Shown: positions 6,540 through 14,676 of the stretch, one piece after another
How the letters are laid out: the number at the start of each line of letters is the position of its first letter
Numbering within the stretch: position 1 is the stretch's first letter
NCBI GenBank assembly: GCA_023399095.1
Contig: JAEWQS010000191.1
Span: forward strand, 1-22,654
DNA from: Bacillota bacterium
Lineage (GTDB): Bacteria > Bacillota > Clostridia > Christensenellales > SZUA-584
Direction of reading: 5' to 3'
Length of the DNA: 22,654 bases
The notes under the pieces: model-generated
What the model was told of the DNA's origin: nothing
Seen by the model: only the letters and a program-made list of their open reading frames with translations
Databases searched by the model: none
Translations under genes and position numbers: made by a program

Positions 6540-7616
6540 TTACGCTCTTTTCTCGAAATCTTTCATGAGGTCAACCAAAGCCTTTATACCTTCTCTGGGC
6601 ATCGCGTTGTATATGCTGGCTCTCATTCCGCCCACGCTTCTATGCCCTTTGATATTCACAATGCCTTGCGCTTTGGCTTCAGATACGAACTTTTTGTCCA
6701 GCTCCGCATCACCCGTGACAAATGTCACATTCATGAGCGAACGGTCTTTTTTCTCAGCAGTGGGCTTAAACAGCGAAGAGCTGTCCAGATAATCATAAAG
6801 CAATGCGGCCTTTTCTTCATTGCGTCTTTGCATGGCATCCACTCCACCTTCTTTAAGAAGCTGGTCAAACACGAGCCCTGCGATGTATATGCCGTATGTC
6901 GTGGGCGTATTGTACATTGAATCGTTATCCGCCATGATCTTGTAATCAAGCATTGAAGGCGTGTTTTCAGGGGCCTTCCCAAGCAAGTCGTCACGCACGA
7001 TGACGACAGTCACGCCTGCGGGCCCGATGTTTTTCTGAGCACCTGCGTAAATAAGACCATAATCATTCACATTAATTTTCTCGGAAAGAATCATAGACGA
7101 CAAATCGCTCACTAAGGTAATTCCGTTCGTATCGGGCAGCTTTGTAAAGCGCGTGCCGTATATCGTATTGTTTGAGGTGATATGCACATAGTCCGCCTTT
7201 TGCTCAAACATGTCTGGGGTGGTTTCGGGGATGTATGAGAAAGTCTTGTCTTCCGAGGAAACAGGAATGATGACCTCGCCCACTTTTTTTGCTTCCGCAA
7301 TCGCTTTTTTGGCAAACGCACCCGTCTTTAAATAGTAGGCTCTCTTATAGGTGGTCATCAGATTGATGGGCACCATTGAAAACTGCATTGATGCGCCGCC
7401 CTGTAAAAAGAGCACACGGTAGTTGTCAGGAATCGCCATAAGCTCTCTTAAGTCTTTTTCCGCTTGATTAATGATCGCTTCATAATCAGCGCTTCGGTGG
7501 CTCATTTCCATCACAGACATGCCGCTGTTTCCATAGAAAACGAGTTCTTCTTGTGCACGCTTGAGCACAGCTTCAGGCAGGCACGCGGGGCCCGCTGAGA
7601 AATTGTATACCTTCAT
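6540..7616 (-). CDS. serC: Phosphoserine aminotransferase
   Basis: SerC transfers the amino group of glutamate to 3-phosphohydroxypyruvate, giving O-phosphoserine, and uses PLP. The 358-residue protein begins with the family signature YNFSAGPACLPE. His40-Arg41 contact the phosphate, the cofactor-binding GGAS block is near 73-76, and the Schiff-base lysine is Lys195 in AGAQKNIGPAG. The substrate-binding GHRSVGGMRASIYNA is near the C-terminus. The ATG at 7616 has GGAGG five bases upstream. It is the first gene of serC-serA-cyclophilin. The phosphoserine phosphatase gene (serB) needed to finish serine is not in the window. Confidence 0.97.
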   Translation of the reverse strand: MKVYNFSAGPACLPEAVLKRAQEELVFYGNSGMSVMEMSHRSADYEAIINQAEKDLRELMAIPDNYRVLFLQGGASMQFSMVPINLMTTYKRAYYLKTGAFAKKAIAEAKKVGEVIIPVSSEDKTFSYIPETTPDMFEQKADYVHITSNNTIYGTRFTKLPDTNGITLVSDLSSMILSEKINVNDYGLIYAGAQKNIGPAGVTVVIVRDDLLGKAPENTPSMLDYKIMADNDSMYNTPTTYGIYIAGLVFDQLLKEGGVDAMQRRNEEKAALLYDYLDSSSLFKPTAEKKDRSLMNVTFVTGDAELDKKFVSEAKAQGIVNIKGHRSVGGMRASIYNAMPREGIKALVDLMKDFEKRA

Positions 7617-7681
7617 GATAACCTCCTAGAATATAGAAATATTTATAATGCATTGTTAAATAATTAACGAACTTTTTAGTT

Positions 7682-7780
7682 ATTATATGCTTTATGTTTC
7701 GGAAACACAAGCGCCTTTCCATGTGTTTTTTTGCCTTTTTTATTATGCAGTTAGTATAGCATATGATATAAAAATAGCAA
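7682..7780 (-). promoter_or_regulatory. serC promoter region with two candidate promoters
   Basis: P1 is TTGCTA (7780-7775), 16 bp, TATACT (7758-7753). P2 is TTGTGT (7710-7705), 17 bp, a perfect TATAAT (7687-7682). The spacer of P2 contains the perfect 13-base palindrome TGTTTCGGAAACA (7695-7707), a possible repressor site. In a P1 transcript the same bases can form a hairpin, competing with AAACACA/TGTGTTT just upstream. No known riboswitch is recognisable. No gene is visible between 7617 and 7987. Confidence 0.5.
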
Positions 7781-7845
7781 AGCATATCTGCTATTGTACC
7801 CTTGCTTTCAAATTTCATTATGTGTACTTAATATGCGTATTCTTC

Positions 7846-7874
7846 TTGACATCTATTTTTGCTTGCCATATAAT
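7846..7874 (+). promoter_or_regulatory. Consensus sigma-A promoter for greA-lysS
   Basis: TTGACA (7846-7851) and TATAAT (7869-7874) with a 17-bp spacer match the sigma-A consensus at all 12 positions. The predicted start is near 7881, leaving about 107 bases of leader. A second TATAAT at 7928-7933 with a weak -35 may add a nearer start. A 7-bp hairpin (ATTATCT 7952-7958, AGATAAT 7966-7972) sits just before the greA ribosome site. Confidence 0.8.
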
Positions 7875-7987
7875 CACCATATTATAAAAATGGGCTTATT
7901 TCATGACTTACCATATAAAAATACAGGTATAATACCATTTTAAAAGCACATATTATCTAAACAAAAGATAATCGCCGGGAGGAAGCC

Positions 7988-8464
7988 ATGACAAACGAGC
8001 AAGTCATTCTCACACAAGACGGACTTAAGGAAAAGCAGGAAAAACTGGATTTTCTTAAAACCGTTAAACGAGCACAAATTTCGGAGCAGATCAAGGAAGC
8101 ACGCGCCTTTGGCGATCTATCGGAAAATGCGGAATATGACGAAGCCAAAAATGAGCAAGCCCGTGTTGAAACCGAAATCGCCAAGCTTGAAAAGCTTCTG
8201 CGCAATGCCATCGTTGTAGAGGACAATGAAATTGATTTGTCCACCGTAGGCATTGGAACAACTGTGCGTATTCTCGATATGGAATATGATGAGGAAGAGG
8301 TTTATTCCATCGTGGGATCAGTAGAGGCAGATGCAGATAAAAAGCGTATTTCCAATGAATCACCCGTGGGTGCTGCGCTGATGGGAAAAAAAGTCGGCGA
8401 ACTTGCTGAGGTGTGCACGCCCGGCGGTACGATCTCGTTTAAAGTCTTAGATATATTCAGATAA
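7988..8464 (+). CDS. greA: Transcript cleavage factor GreA
   Basis: GreA rescues backtracked RNA polymerase by inserting its coiled coil into the secondary channel and stimulating cleavage of the RNA 3' end. The 158-residue length is standard. The tip motif GDLSENAEYDEAKNEQ carries the acidic pair Asp43 and Glu46, equivalent to E. coli Asp41 and Glu44. The coiled coil spans about 1-77 and the C-terminal FKBP-like domain follows, with SPVGAALMGKKVGE typical of it. The ATG at 7988 has GGGAGG five bases upstream. lysS starts 11 bases after its stop; the greA-lysS pairing is common in Firmicutes and links transcription fidelity with translation supply under one strong promoter. Confidence 0.97.
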   Translation: MTNEQVILTQDGLKEKQEKLDFLKTVKRAQISEQIKEARAFGDLSENAEYDEAKNEQARVETEIAKLEKLLRNAIVVEDNEIDLSTVGIGTTVRILDMEYDEEEVYSIVGSVEADADKKRISNESPVGAALMGKKVGELAEVCTPGGTISFKVLDIFR

Positions 8465-8475
8465 GGGCGGTAACA

Positions 8476-9963
8476 ATGGAGGAGAACCAGAACCAACAGT
8501 CAATGGAGACACTCAGCGAGGTACTCCGCGTCAGAAGGGAAAAGCTTGAGGCGTTAAGAGATGCAGGCACTGATCCTTTTGTTGTCACAAAGTTCGATAA
8601 GTCACACTCATCCGTAAAGATTCTTGCGGATTTTGAAACACTTGAAGGGCAGACGGTTTCCATTGCAGGTCGGCTGATGTCCAAGCGGGTAATGGGCAAG
8701 GCAAGCTTTTCACACCTGCAGGATTTTGAAGGCAAGCTTCAGCTTTATGTCCGTCGCGATGTGCTCGGTGAAGAACCGTATGCGGCTTTCAAAAAGCTTG
8801 ATATCGGCGATATCATTGGGGTAGAGGGCGAGGTCTTTAAAACCAACGCTGGTGAGGTTTCTCTCAAGGCAACCAAAATTGAGCTTCTTTCCAAGTCTTT
8901 GCTGCCGTTGCCTGAAAAGTTCCACGGCCTGAAAGATACCGATCTTCGGTATCGTCAGCGCTATGTTGACTTAATCGTCAATCCTGAGGTCAAGCAGACT
9001 TTTTTGGCTCGATCTCTGATCATTAAATCTATTCGCGAATATATGGACAGCGTGGGATTTGTCGAGGTGGAAACGCCGATTCTCATGGGAGAAGCGGGCG
9101 GCGCTGCTGCGCGTCCTTTTATCACGCATCACAACACGCTGGACTTGGACATGTATCTGCGCATTGCTACCGAATTGCATTTAAAGCGCCTGATCGTCGG
9201 TGGGTTTGAAAAGGTCTACGAGATCGGACGTATTTTCCGCAATGAAGGAATGTCTGTTAAGCACAATCCCGAGTTTACCACCATTGAACTATATCAGGCC
9301 TATGCAAACGTTGACGATATGATGACGCTGTGCGAGAACCTGTTTTATCATTGCTCTAAAAAGTTGTACGGTACAGGCAAAATCGAATATCAGGGTACAG
9401 GCGTTGATTTAACACCGCCATGGCGGAGACTGACGATGCTTGAAGCCGTGAAGCAATATACCGGCGCCGATTTTTCCGGATGCACGGATGAGCAGGCGAT
9501 GGAAATCGCCAAGGGTATCGGATTAAACTCCGAAAAGCCGCAATCACGCGGCGAGCTTTTGTATGCGGCGTTCGAGGCTTTCGTGGAGGACAAGCTTATA
9601 GAGCCCACGTTCATCACGGGATATCCCGTTGAAGTGTCTCCGCTGGCAAAGAAAAGCCCCACAGAGCCGTGGCTAACAGAGCGTTTTGAGCTTTTCATTA
9701 CGGCACGCGAGCTGGCCAACGCCTTTTCTGAGCTTAACGACCCGGATGACCAGCGTGATCGCTTTATGGCACAGGCACAGCAGCGTGCACAGGGTGATGC
9801 AGAAGCGCATATGATGGATGAAGATTATTTAAACGCGCTTGAATACGGTATGGCGCCCACAGGCGGCATGGGTATTGGAATTGACCGTATGGTGATGCTG
9901 TTAACCGACAGCTATTCCATACGCGATGTTATTCTCTTCCCCACAATGAAACCAAAAGAATAG
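8476..9963 (+). CDS. lysS: Lysyl-tRNA synthetase, class II
   Basis: LysRS charges tRNA-Lys with lysine in the cytosol. At 495 residues it has normal length. The N-terminal OB-fold anticodon-binding domain covers about 58-150. The class II core shows motif 1 ending in VETPILMGEAGGAAARPF, motif 2 FRNEGMSVKHNPEFTTIELY (254-273) with its ATP-binding arginine, and motif 3 GIGIDR (about 466-471) near the C-terminus. There is no MprF-like extension. The ATG at 8476 lies 11 bases after greA and follows a GGGCGG site. Two hairpins with T-runs lie downstream, so greA-lysS is a closed transcription unit. Confidence 0.98.
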   Translation: MEENQNQQSMETLSEVLRVRREKLEALRDAGTDPFVVTKFDKSHSSVKILADFETLEGQTVSIAGRLMSKRVMGKASFSHLQDFEGKLQLYVRRDVLGEEPYAAFKKLDIGDIIGVEGEVFKTNAGEVSLKATKIELLSKSLLPLPEKFHGLKDTDLRYRQRYVDLIVNPEVKQTFLARSLIIKSIREYMDSVGFVEVETPILMGEAGGAAARPFITHHNTLDLDMYLRIATELHLKRLIVGGFEKVYEIGRIFRNEGMSVKHNPEFTTIELYQAYANVDDMMTLCENLFYHCSKKLYGTGKIEYQGTGVDLTPPWRRLTMLEAVKQYTGADFSGCTDEQAMEIAKGIGLNSEKPQSRGELLYAAFEAFVEDKLIEPTFITGYPVEVSPLAKKSPTEPWLTERFELFITARELANAFSELNDPDDQRDRFMAQAQQRAQGDAEAHMMDEDYLNALEYGMAPTGGMGIGIDRMVMLLTDSYSIRDVILFPTMKPKE

Positions 9964-9971
9964 TGTGTATT

Positions 9972-10040
9972 GAGCGTTTTTCGCTCTTTTATATATTTTC
10001 GCAAGGCGTCCGGGCGACAGATCATCGTCCGGACGTTTTT
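9972..10040 (+). terminator. Tandem terminators after lysS
   Basis: A small hairpin, GAGCG (9972-9976) with CGCTC (9982-9986), is followed by TTTT. A stronger one comes next: CGTCCGG (10007-10013) with CCGGACG (10029-10035) and about four more inner pairs, followed by TTTTT (10036-10040). The second is the likely main stop. Confidence 0.8.
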
Positions 10041-10105
10041 CATTCTTTTTTATTCAGAAAACGAAGCATGAATCTGTTTTAATAGCTGTGAACCCTTAAG
10101 GGGGC

Positions 10106-10172
10106 AATGCGTCTTGCAGCTGCCGCTTGCGATGCACCTGTCTGCGCCTCGTCTTTTGCGGCGGCAGGCATT
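10106..10172. other. GC-rich foldable segment in the lysS-racemase gap
   Basis: AATGC (10106-10110) can pair with GCATT (10168-10172), and CTGCCGC (10120-10126) with GCGGCAG (10161-10167), leaving a 34-base apical region and a 9-base bulge. The segment is much richer in GC than its surroundings. It lies after the lysS terminators and before the next promoter, so it may be a decayed repeat, a terminator fragment or a small RNA. I find no reading frame with a ribosome site in the 377-bp gap. Confidence 0.3.
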
Positions 10173-10174
10173 AT

Positions 10175-10203
10175 TTGATCATAAAATTATGACATGATAC
10201 AAT
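10175..10203 (+). promoter_or_regulatory. Promoter of the racemase-acetyltransferase operon
   Basis: TTGATC (10175-10180), 17 bp, TACAAT (10198-10203), with TG at 10195-10196 making an extended -10. The leader would be about 130 bases. A perfect TATAAT at 10318-10323 lies too close to the ribosome site (AAGGAGG, 10327-10333) to be the obvious start. Confidence 0.5.
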
Positions 10204-10340
10204 TGTTATAACTTATCAATATTCTTACATTATTCTCATCAGCTCTTGTCTTGTTATCTGATTTTTTTATTGCATTTGAGGAATTGGAACATATTTTTCT
10301 ATGGTTATTTGCAAAACTATAATTTAAAGGAGGCGAGTGC

Positions 10341-11420
10341 TTGGAAACACCGCGATTAGAGATTAATTTACGAAAACTAAAACACAACACCAAGGCAATT
10401 GTAGACATGTGTCATGTGAAAGGTATCGATGTTGTGGGTGTCACAAAGGGCGTATCGGGGATGCCGGAGGTGGCCAAGGCCATGCTGGAAGCAGGCGCAG
10501 TCGGCCTTGCCGACGCACGCATCAGAAATATTCAAAAGCTGAGAAAATCTGGCATTACTGCACCAATCACGATGCTACGGCTTCCTCGTATCAGCAATGC
10601 CGCCGCTGTGGTGAGCTTATCAGATTTAAGCATTAACTCGGAGTTCGGTATGATCAGGTCACTCACCGAGGAAAGCCTTAAATCGGGCAAGCATCACGGC
10701 ATAATACTCATGATCGATGTGGGCGATTTGAGAGAAGGTGTCATGTACAACCGAGCAGCCGACTGGCTCCGCCGCATACTTTCACTTGAGGGCGTTAATT
10801 TCTTAGGCATCGGGACGAACGTGGGCTGCTATGGCGGCGTGCTTCCGTCCAAAAAAAACATGGGTATGCTTGCCCAAATCGCGCGTAATATTCACGATAC
10901 GTTTGATATGCCGCATTGCGTGGTCTCTGTGGGCGGAACAAATTGCCTTCCTTTAATACAAAAAGGACAAATGCCCGGCGAAATTAATCAAATCCGTATT
11001 GGAGAAGGAATATTGCTGGGGCGCAACAGTTCTAAACACAGCACAATACATGGTACATATCAAGACGCCTTTCAGCTTGTGGCTGAAATTGTTGAGATAA
11101 AGAAAAAACCCTCGATTCCGTTGGGGTCTATCGGGGTGGATGCATTCGGCAATACGCCGGCTTTTAAAAACCTTGGTGTCAGAAGGCGGGCACTGATCGC
11201 GCTGGGCAAGCAAGACGTCCGCCTGGCGGGCCTTATTCCCATCGACAATGGCGTGAAAATCCTTGGAGGGAGCAGCGATTATATCATACTTGACATCAGT
11301 GACAGTAAGCAGGATTACAGCCTTGGCGATGAAATCAGGTTCAATCTTTTATATCCCGGATTACTGTCCGTCACAACATCGCCGTATGTCAGCCATTATA
11401 TTAAGGAGGATGACCATTGA
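10341..11420 (+). CDS. Alanine/ornithine racemase family PLP enzyme (Orr-like)
   Basis: The 359-residue protein has the fold-type III PLP barrel of the alanine racemase N-terminal family. Lys36 in VVGVTKGVSG is the cofactor lysine. The later segments 'GTNVGCYGGV' and VSVGGT, and the phosphate-binding RIGEGILLGRNS, are those of the alanine/ornithine racemase group, which includes clostridial ornithine racemase Orr. The length matches that group, and it lacks the C-terminal domain of classical Alr. It starts with TTG at 10341, seven bases after AAGGAGG; no ATG or GTG fits the frame. The substrate cannot be read from sequence: no ornithine aminomutase or 2,4-diaminopentanoate genes are nearby, so ornithine degradation is not supported here. 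It overlaps the next gene by four bases. Confidence 0.85.
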   Translation: METPRLEINLRKLKHNTKAIVDMCHVKGIDVVGVTKGVSGMPEVAKAMLEAGAVGLADARIRNIQKLRKSGITAPITMLRLPRISNAAAVVSLSDLSINSEFGMIRSLTEESLKSGKHHGIILMIDVGDLREGVMYNRAADWLRRILSLEGVNFLGIGTNVGCYGGVLPSKKNMGMLAQIARNIHDTFDMPHCVVSVGGTNCLPLIQKGQMPGEINQIRIGEGILLGRNSSKHSTIHGTYQDAFQLVAEIVEIKKKPSIPLGSIGVDAFGNTPAFKNLGVRRRALIALGKQDVRLAGLIPIDNGVKILGGSSDYIILDISDSKQDYSLGDEIRFNLLYPGLLSVTTSPYVSHYIKEDDH

Positions 11421-11872
11421 GTTTAGATATTAAAGTCATAAAAAATAACGATGCAAATATCGTATCAAGTCTTGTTGCAATCGAAAGAAGCGCGTTTGGC
11501 CCAAACGGACTGAGCGAATGGGAGATCGTCCCATTTATCCGCCATGGCCTAGTGATTGCGCTTATGCTAGACGGCAAAGTCATCGGTGGCGCTCAGTTTC
11601 TGCGTGATTGGAATAACCCCGATAAAGCTTATCTTTTCGGTATCGCTGTTGATTCGGTATACCGCGGCAAGGGATTCGGTACGCGTTTTTTATCTGACTG
11701 CTGTCAAAGAATTAAGCAAGAGGGTTTCAAAAGTGTTGAACTCACAGTCGATGCAAATAATCATCCGGCCGTTAAAGTCTATAAAGAAAAACTTGGATTT
11801 ATAACGATGGAAACGCGAATCGCTGAATACGGCGAAGGAGAGGATCGTCTTGTGATGGCAAAGACGCTTTAG
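11417..11872 (+). CDS. GNAT-family N-acetyltransferase
   Basis: The 151-residue protein is a single GNAT domain that should transfer acetyl from acetyl-CoA to an amine. Motif A reads VDSVYRGKGFGTRFL, with the pyrophosphate-binding R-G-K-G-F-G at 83-88. The motif B region follows with NNHPAVKVYKEKLGF, the usual 'N..A..lYeklGF' signature. It starts at TTG 11417, within the TTGA that also ends the racemase gene, and AAGGAGGA lies six bases upstream, so it is translationally coupled. The pairing suggests the acetyltransferase may act on the racemase product, such as a D-amino acid, but that is inference. GNAT specificity cannot be assigned from sequence. Confidence 0.85.
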   Translation: MSLDIKVIKNNDANIVSSLVAIERSAFGPNGLSEWEIVPFIRHGLVIALMLDGKVIGGAQFLRDWNNPDKAYLFGIAVDSVYRGKGFGTRFLSDCCQRIKQEGFKSVELTVDANNHPAVKVYKEKLGFITMETRIAEYGEGEDRLVMAKTL

Positions 11873-11899
11873 CTCCTTTTTTCAAAAATTCTTATGATA

Positions 11900-11928
11900 T
11901 TGTGGACAAAACACAATTATGATATGAT
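11900..11928 (+). promoter_or_regulatory. Candidate promoter for the anchored protein-dus pair
   Basis: TTGTGG (11900-11905), 17 bp, TATGAT (11923-11928). A second TATGAT overlaps it at 11918-11923. The -35 is weak. No hairpin terminator is visible after the acetyltransferase gene, so read-through is also possible. Confidence 0.35.
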
Positions 11929-11953
11929 AAGCCATGAAAAGGAGTGATCTGTT

Positions 11954-12565
11954 TTGTCGCCATCGGTTAGGGTCGTACTTCGATTTCTTTGGTTCCTTCT
12001 TACAAGGCTGCTCATATGCGGCCTTGTTGTCGGTCTCATTGCACTGGCTTTTTTTGCAGCATTGGATTACATGAGTATACAGACGCTTGTGAAAGACGGC
12101 TTTCAGGTTCGTGCTGAAGTGGTGATAAAGGATGAAGATCCTTCGCTGCTTTCCAAGGTTTTTTCTAAGAGCTTTCTTGAGCAGGACACATTGCTTAATT
12201 CCACAGCCTATAAGTCTTTTGATGTTTCTGGCTATGATTATAAAGCGGATATCGGCTTATCCTTGGTTCTGCCGTGGCAGAACACCGTGACCTTACGCGT
12301 TACCGAAGAGGTCTCAGATATTAAAGCCGAATTACGTGAGGAACCCGAGGATGAAGAGGTAATCGATATCGCTGTGCCATATTGGGACAACGGCATCTAC
12401 AACGTCACGCTGACGCGCTACGAGGATAGCTGGCGCATTGTTTCGATGGAACTCGTTGAAATGCTGCCCAAGCCAACGCCCACAGCGGCTCCTTCGGTAA
12501 CGGCGTCGCCGTCTCCCACGCCGTCGCCCACACCTGAAGATCCGGAGGATATCATCGAAGATTGA
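11954..12565 (+). CDS. Membrane-anchored extracytoplasmic protein, unknown function
   Basis: I do not recognise a family for this 203-residue protein. One strongly hydrophobic helix (about 7-33) after a short basic N-terminus would anchor it, leaving an outside domain of about 130 residues. That domain includes TLRVTEEVSDIKAELREEPE and 'YNVTLTRYEDSWRIVSMELVE', the second resembling the last strands of an NTF2-like fold. The C-terminus is a low-complexity Pro/Thr/Ser stretch (about 172-193) ending in an acidic tail, like a wall-spanning linker. The start is TTG at 11954, nine bases after AAGGAG. The stop TGA overlaps the dus ATG by one base, so the two are translationally coupled. A link to cell-wall function is only inferred from the downstream mreB and LCP genes. 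Confidence 0.75.
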   Translation: MSPSVRVVLRFLWFLLTRLLICGLVVGLIALAFFAALDYMSIQTLVKDGFQVRAEVVIKDEDPSLLSKVFSKSFLEQDTLLNSTAYKSFDVSGYDYKADIGLSLVLPWQNTVTLRVTEEVSDIKAELREEPEDEEVIDIAVPYWDNGIYNVTLTRYEDSWRIVSMELVEMLPKPTPTAAPSVTASPSPTPSPTPEDPEDIIED

Positions 12566-13515
12566 TGCGAGGTAACATATATCTGGCGCCCATGGCCGGG
12601 GTAACCGACGCGGCGTTCCGCCATATTGCAATTGAACAGGGTGCTGATTTTACCTATACCGAAATGGTAAGCGCCAAGGGTCTGAAATACGGGTCAGCCA
12701 AAACGGCTTCACTGCTCGCCTTCGCGGAGAATGAGAAAGAATTCGGCGTACAGCTTTTCGCAAGCGATGTGGACGCGCTTAAAAGCAGTATTGAAGTGCT
12801 GCTGGAGCGGTATTCGGAGCGCATCGCGCTTTTTGACATCAATATGGGATGTCCGGCTCCTAAAATCACGTCGAACGGCGAAGGCTCCGCGCTTATGAAA
12901 GACCCGCAGCTCGCGTCACGTCTGATAAAAGCGGCAGCCACGATCTCCTCAAAACCCATCACTGTGAAGTTTCGTAAGGGTTGGGATGAGACAAGCGTTA
13001 ACGCAGTTGAATTTGCGCGTATGGCTGAACAGTCCGGCGCGTCTGCCGTGGCCGTTCACGGACGTACCAGGCAGCAGTTTTACAGCGGTAAAGCGGATCT
13101 TGCTATCATCACCCGGGTTAAGGAATCTGTGAGCATACCGGTCATCGGCAACGGAGATATTAACAGTGCGCAAGATGCTCTCAATATGATGGACTTAACC
13201 GGTTGCGATGCTGTCATGGTAGCCCGGGGTGCACTCGGCAATCCGTTTATTTTCCGCGAAATAAAGAGCCTTATGTTAAGCGGCACAGAATCAAAGCCCG
13301 CCACTCCCCAAGAAAAGATGGCAGCACTTTTAAAGCAAGCAGATCTGGCATGCGCGGCTAAAGGTGAAAGAAATGCCATGCGACAAATCCGCAAACACGC
13401 GGCGTGGTATTTTAAAGGGATGCGCGGCGCTGCAAAATTACGCGAAGCGGCGGTTCACGTGAATACGCTGGAGGATTTGTACGCGTTGGCTCGCAGTGCA
13501 GATATCGATGATTGA
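12565..13515 (+). CDS. dus: tRNA-dihydrouridine synthase (DusB type)
   Basis: Dus reduces uridines in the tRNA D-loop using FMN and NADPH. The 316-residue protein opens with the FMN-barrel signature APMAGVTDAAFR (8-19) and TEM. The catalytic cysteine is Cys96 in INMGCPAPKI. KFRKGWD, VHGRTRQQFYSG and GNGDI follow, all in family order, and a helical C-terminal domain ends the protein. The overall pattern fits the DusB/NifR3 subfamily. I chose the ATG at 12565; a TTG one codon earlier is possible. It has no strong ribosome site of its own and overlaps the preceding stop by one base, so translation probably depends on re-initiation. Confidence 0.95.
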   Translation: MRGNIYLAPMAGVTDAAFRHIAIEQGADFTYTEMVSAKGLKYGSAKTASLLAFAENEKEFGVQLFASDVDALKSSIEVLLERYSERIALFDINMGCPAPKITSNGEGSALMKDPQLASRLIKAAATISSKPITVKFRKGWDETSVNAVEFARMAEQSGASAVAVHGRTRQQFYSGKADLAIITRVKESVSIPVIGNGDINSAQDALNMMDLTGCDAVMVARGALGNPFIFREIKSLMLSGTESKPATPQEKMAALLKQADLACAAKGERNAMRQIRKHAAWYFKGMRGAAKLREAAVHVNTLEDLYALARSADIDD

Positions 13516-13541
13516 TATTGGGTTAACATTAATAATGCTGG

Positions 13542-13570
13542 TTGAAAAAAGTCGAATCATGTATTATAGT
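13542..13570 (+). promoter_or_regulatory. mreB promoter
   Basis: TTGAAA (13542-13547), 17 bp, TATAGT (13565-13570). Both hexamers match consensus at five of six positions. The predicted start is near 13577, about 55 bases before the mreB ATG. Confidence 0.7.
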
Positions 13571-13632
13571 ATTATTTAATATGCTTATATACGTTTGGTG
13601 GCAAATATACTTTTTAAAGGGGTTTATGATAG

Positions 13633-14676
13633 ATGGCCTTGTTTGAATTTAACGATATCGGAATTGATCTCGGAACAGCAAGCGTTCTTGTCTATGTGAA
13701 GGGCAAAGGGATTGTGCTTCGGGAACCTTCTGTGGTGGCTGTTAACAGAACCACGGGTGAGGTCATCGCCATCGGTGAAGAGGCACGCATCATGCTTGGC
13801 AGAACGCCCGGCAATATCGTCGCGGTTCGTCCGCTGCGAAACGGTGTGATCTCCAACTTTCACGATACTGAAAGAATGCTGCGATATTTCCTGCGCAAAG
13901 TCATCGGCCGCAGGCTGTTCTTTAAGCCACGCGTCGTCGTCTGTGTACCCTCGGGCGTTACGGAAGTGGAACGCCGCAGCGTTATCGAAGCCACAGAGGA
14001 GGCCGGTGCACGGCATACGGGGCTTATAGAAGAGCCTATGGCCGCTGCTATTGGCGCCGGCATCGACATTTCAGCACCTTTTGGCAATATGGTAATAGAT
14101 ATCGGCGGCGGTACGACTGATATCGCAGTTATTTCTCTTGGCGGCATTGTTCTGAGCGATTCAGTCAAGGTCGCTGGTGACAAATTCGATGATGCCATCA
14201 TCCGCTACATGAAAAAGAAGCATAACATGCTCATCGGTGAAAGAACGGCTGAAGAAATCAAGATCAACATCGGTTCTGCTTTTCCTCGTAAAGAGCAGAT
14301 CTACATGGAGGTTGCAGGCCGTAACTTAATCTCCGGACTGCCCAAGGTGGTCACCATCAGCTCCAACGAGACAATCGAAGCACTTGAAGAGCCACTCAAC
14401 ACGATGATGGAAACACTGCATGGTGTGCTGGAGCGTGTTCCGCCGGAGCTTTCCTCAGACATCGCCGAAAACGGCATCTGCATGACGGGCGGCGGTGCGC
14501 TTCTGTATGGTCTTGACAGACTGTTCAGCGAGAAAACGGGCATTCCCTGTTATGTTGCTGAAGATGCAATATCCTGCGTGGCGATTGGCACCGGGCTTGC
14601 CCTTGACAACATTAACTACTATGCCAACGGCACCGTTTATGACTATCGAAAAGGTGACTATTACAACAACTACTGA
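13633..14676 (+). CDS. mreB: Rod-shape protein MreB/Mbl family
   Basis: This bacterial actin homologue polymerises on the inner membrane and guides lateral wall synthesis. It has 347 residues, close to the family norm. The phosphate-1 loop is GIDLGTAS (10-17), phosphate-2 DIGGGTTD (156-163) and the adenosine motif TGGGALL (285-291). EPSVVA and 'VRPLRNGVISNF' are typical of the MreB/Mbl branch. The C-terminus is extended by a Tyr/Asn-rich tail of about 15 residues (ending YNNY) not usual for the family. The ATG at 13633 follows AAAGGGG by ten bases. mreC and mreD are not adjacent; a lone copy next to an LCP gene suggests an Mbl-like paralogue, though MreB proper is not excluded. Confidence 0.93.
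   Translation: MALFEFNDIGIDLGTASVLVYVKGKGIVLREPSVVAVNRTTGEVIAIGEEARIMLGRTPGNIVAVRPLRNGVISNFHDTERMLRYFLRKVIGRRLFFKPRVVVCVPSGVTEVERRSVIEATEEAGARHTGLIEEPMAAAIGAGIDISAPFGNMVIDIGGGTTDIAVISLGGIVLSDSVKVAGDKFDDAIIRYMKKKHNMLIGERTAEEIKINIGSAFPRKEQIYMEVAGRNLISGLPKVVTISSNETIEALEEPLNTMMETLHGVLERVPPELSSDIAENGICMTGGGALLYGLDRLFSEKTGIPCYVAEDAISCVAIGTGLALDNINYYANGTVYDYRKGDYYNNY

Noticed and set aside
7687..7887. A 66-codon hydrophobic frame in the serC-greA gap
   Set aside because: No ribosome site, AT-rich composition, and it runs through the strong greA promoter; likely chance.
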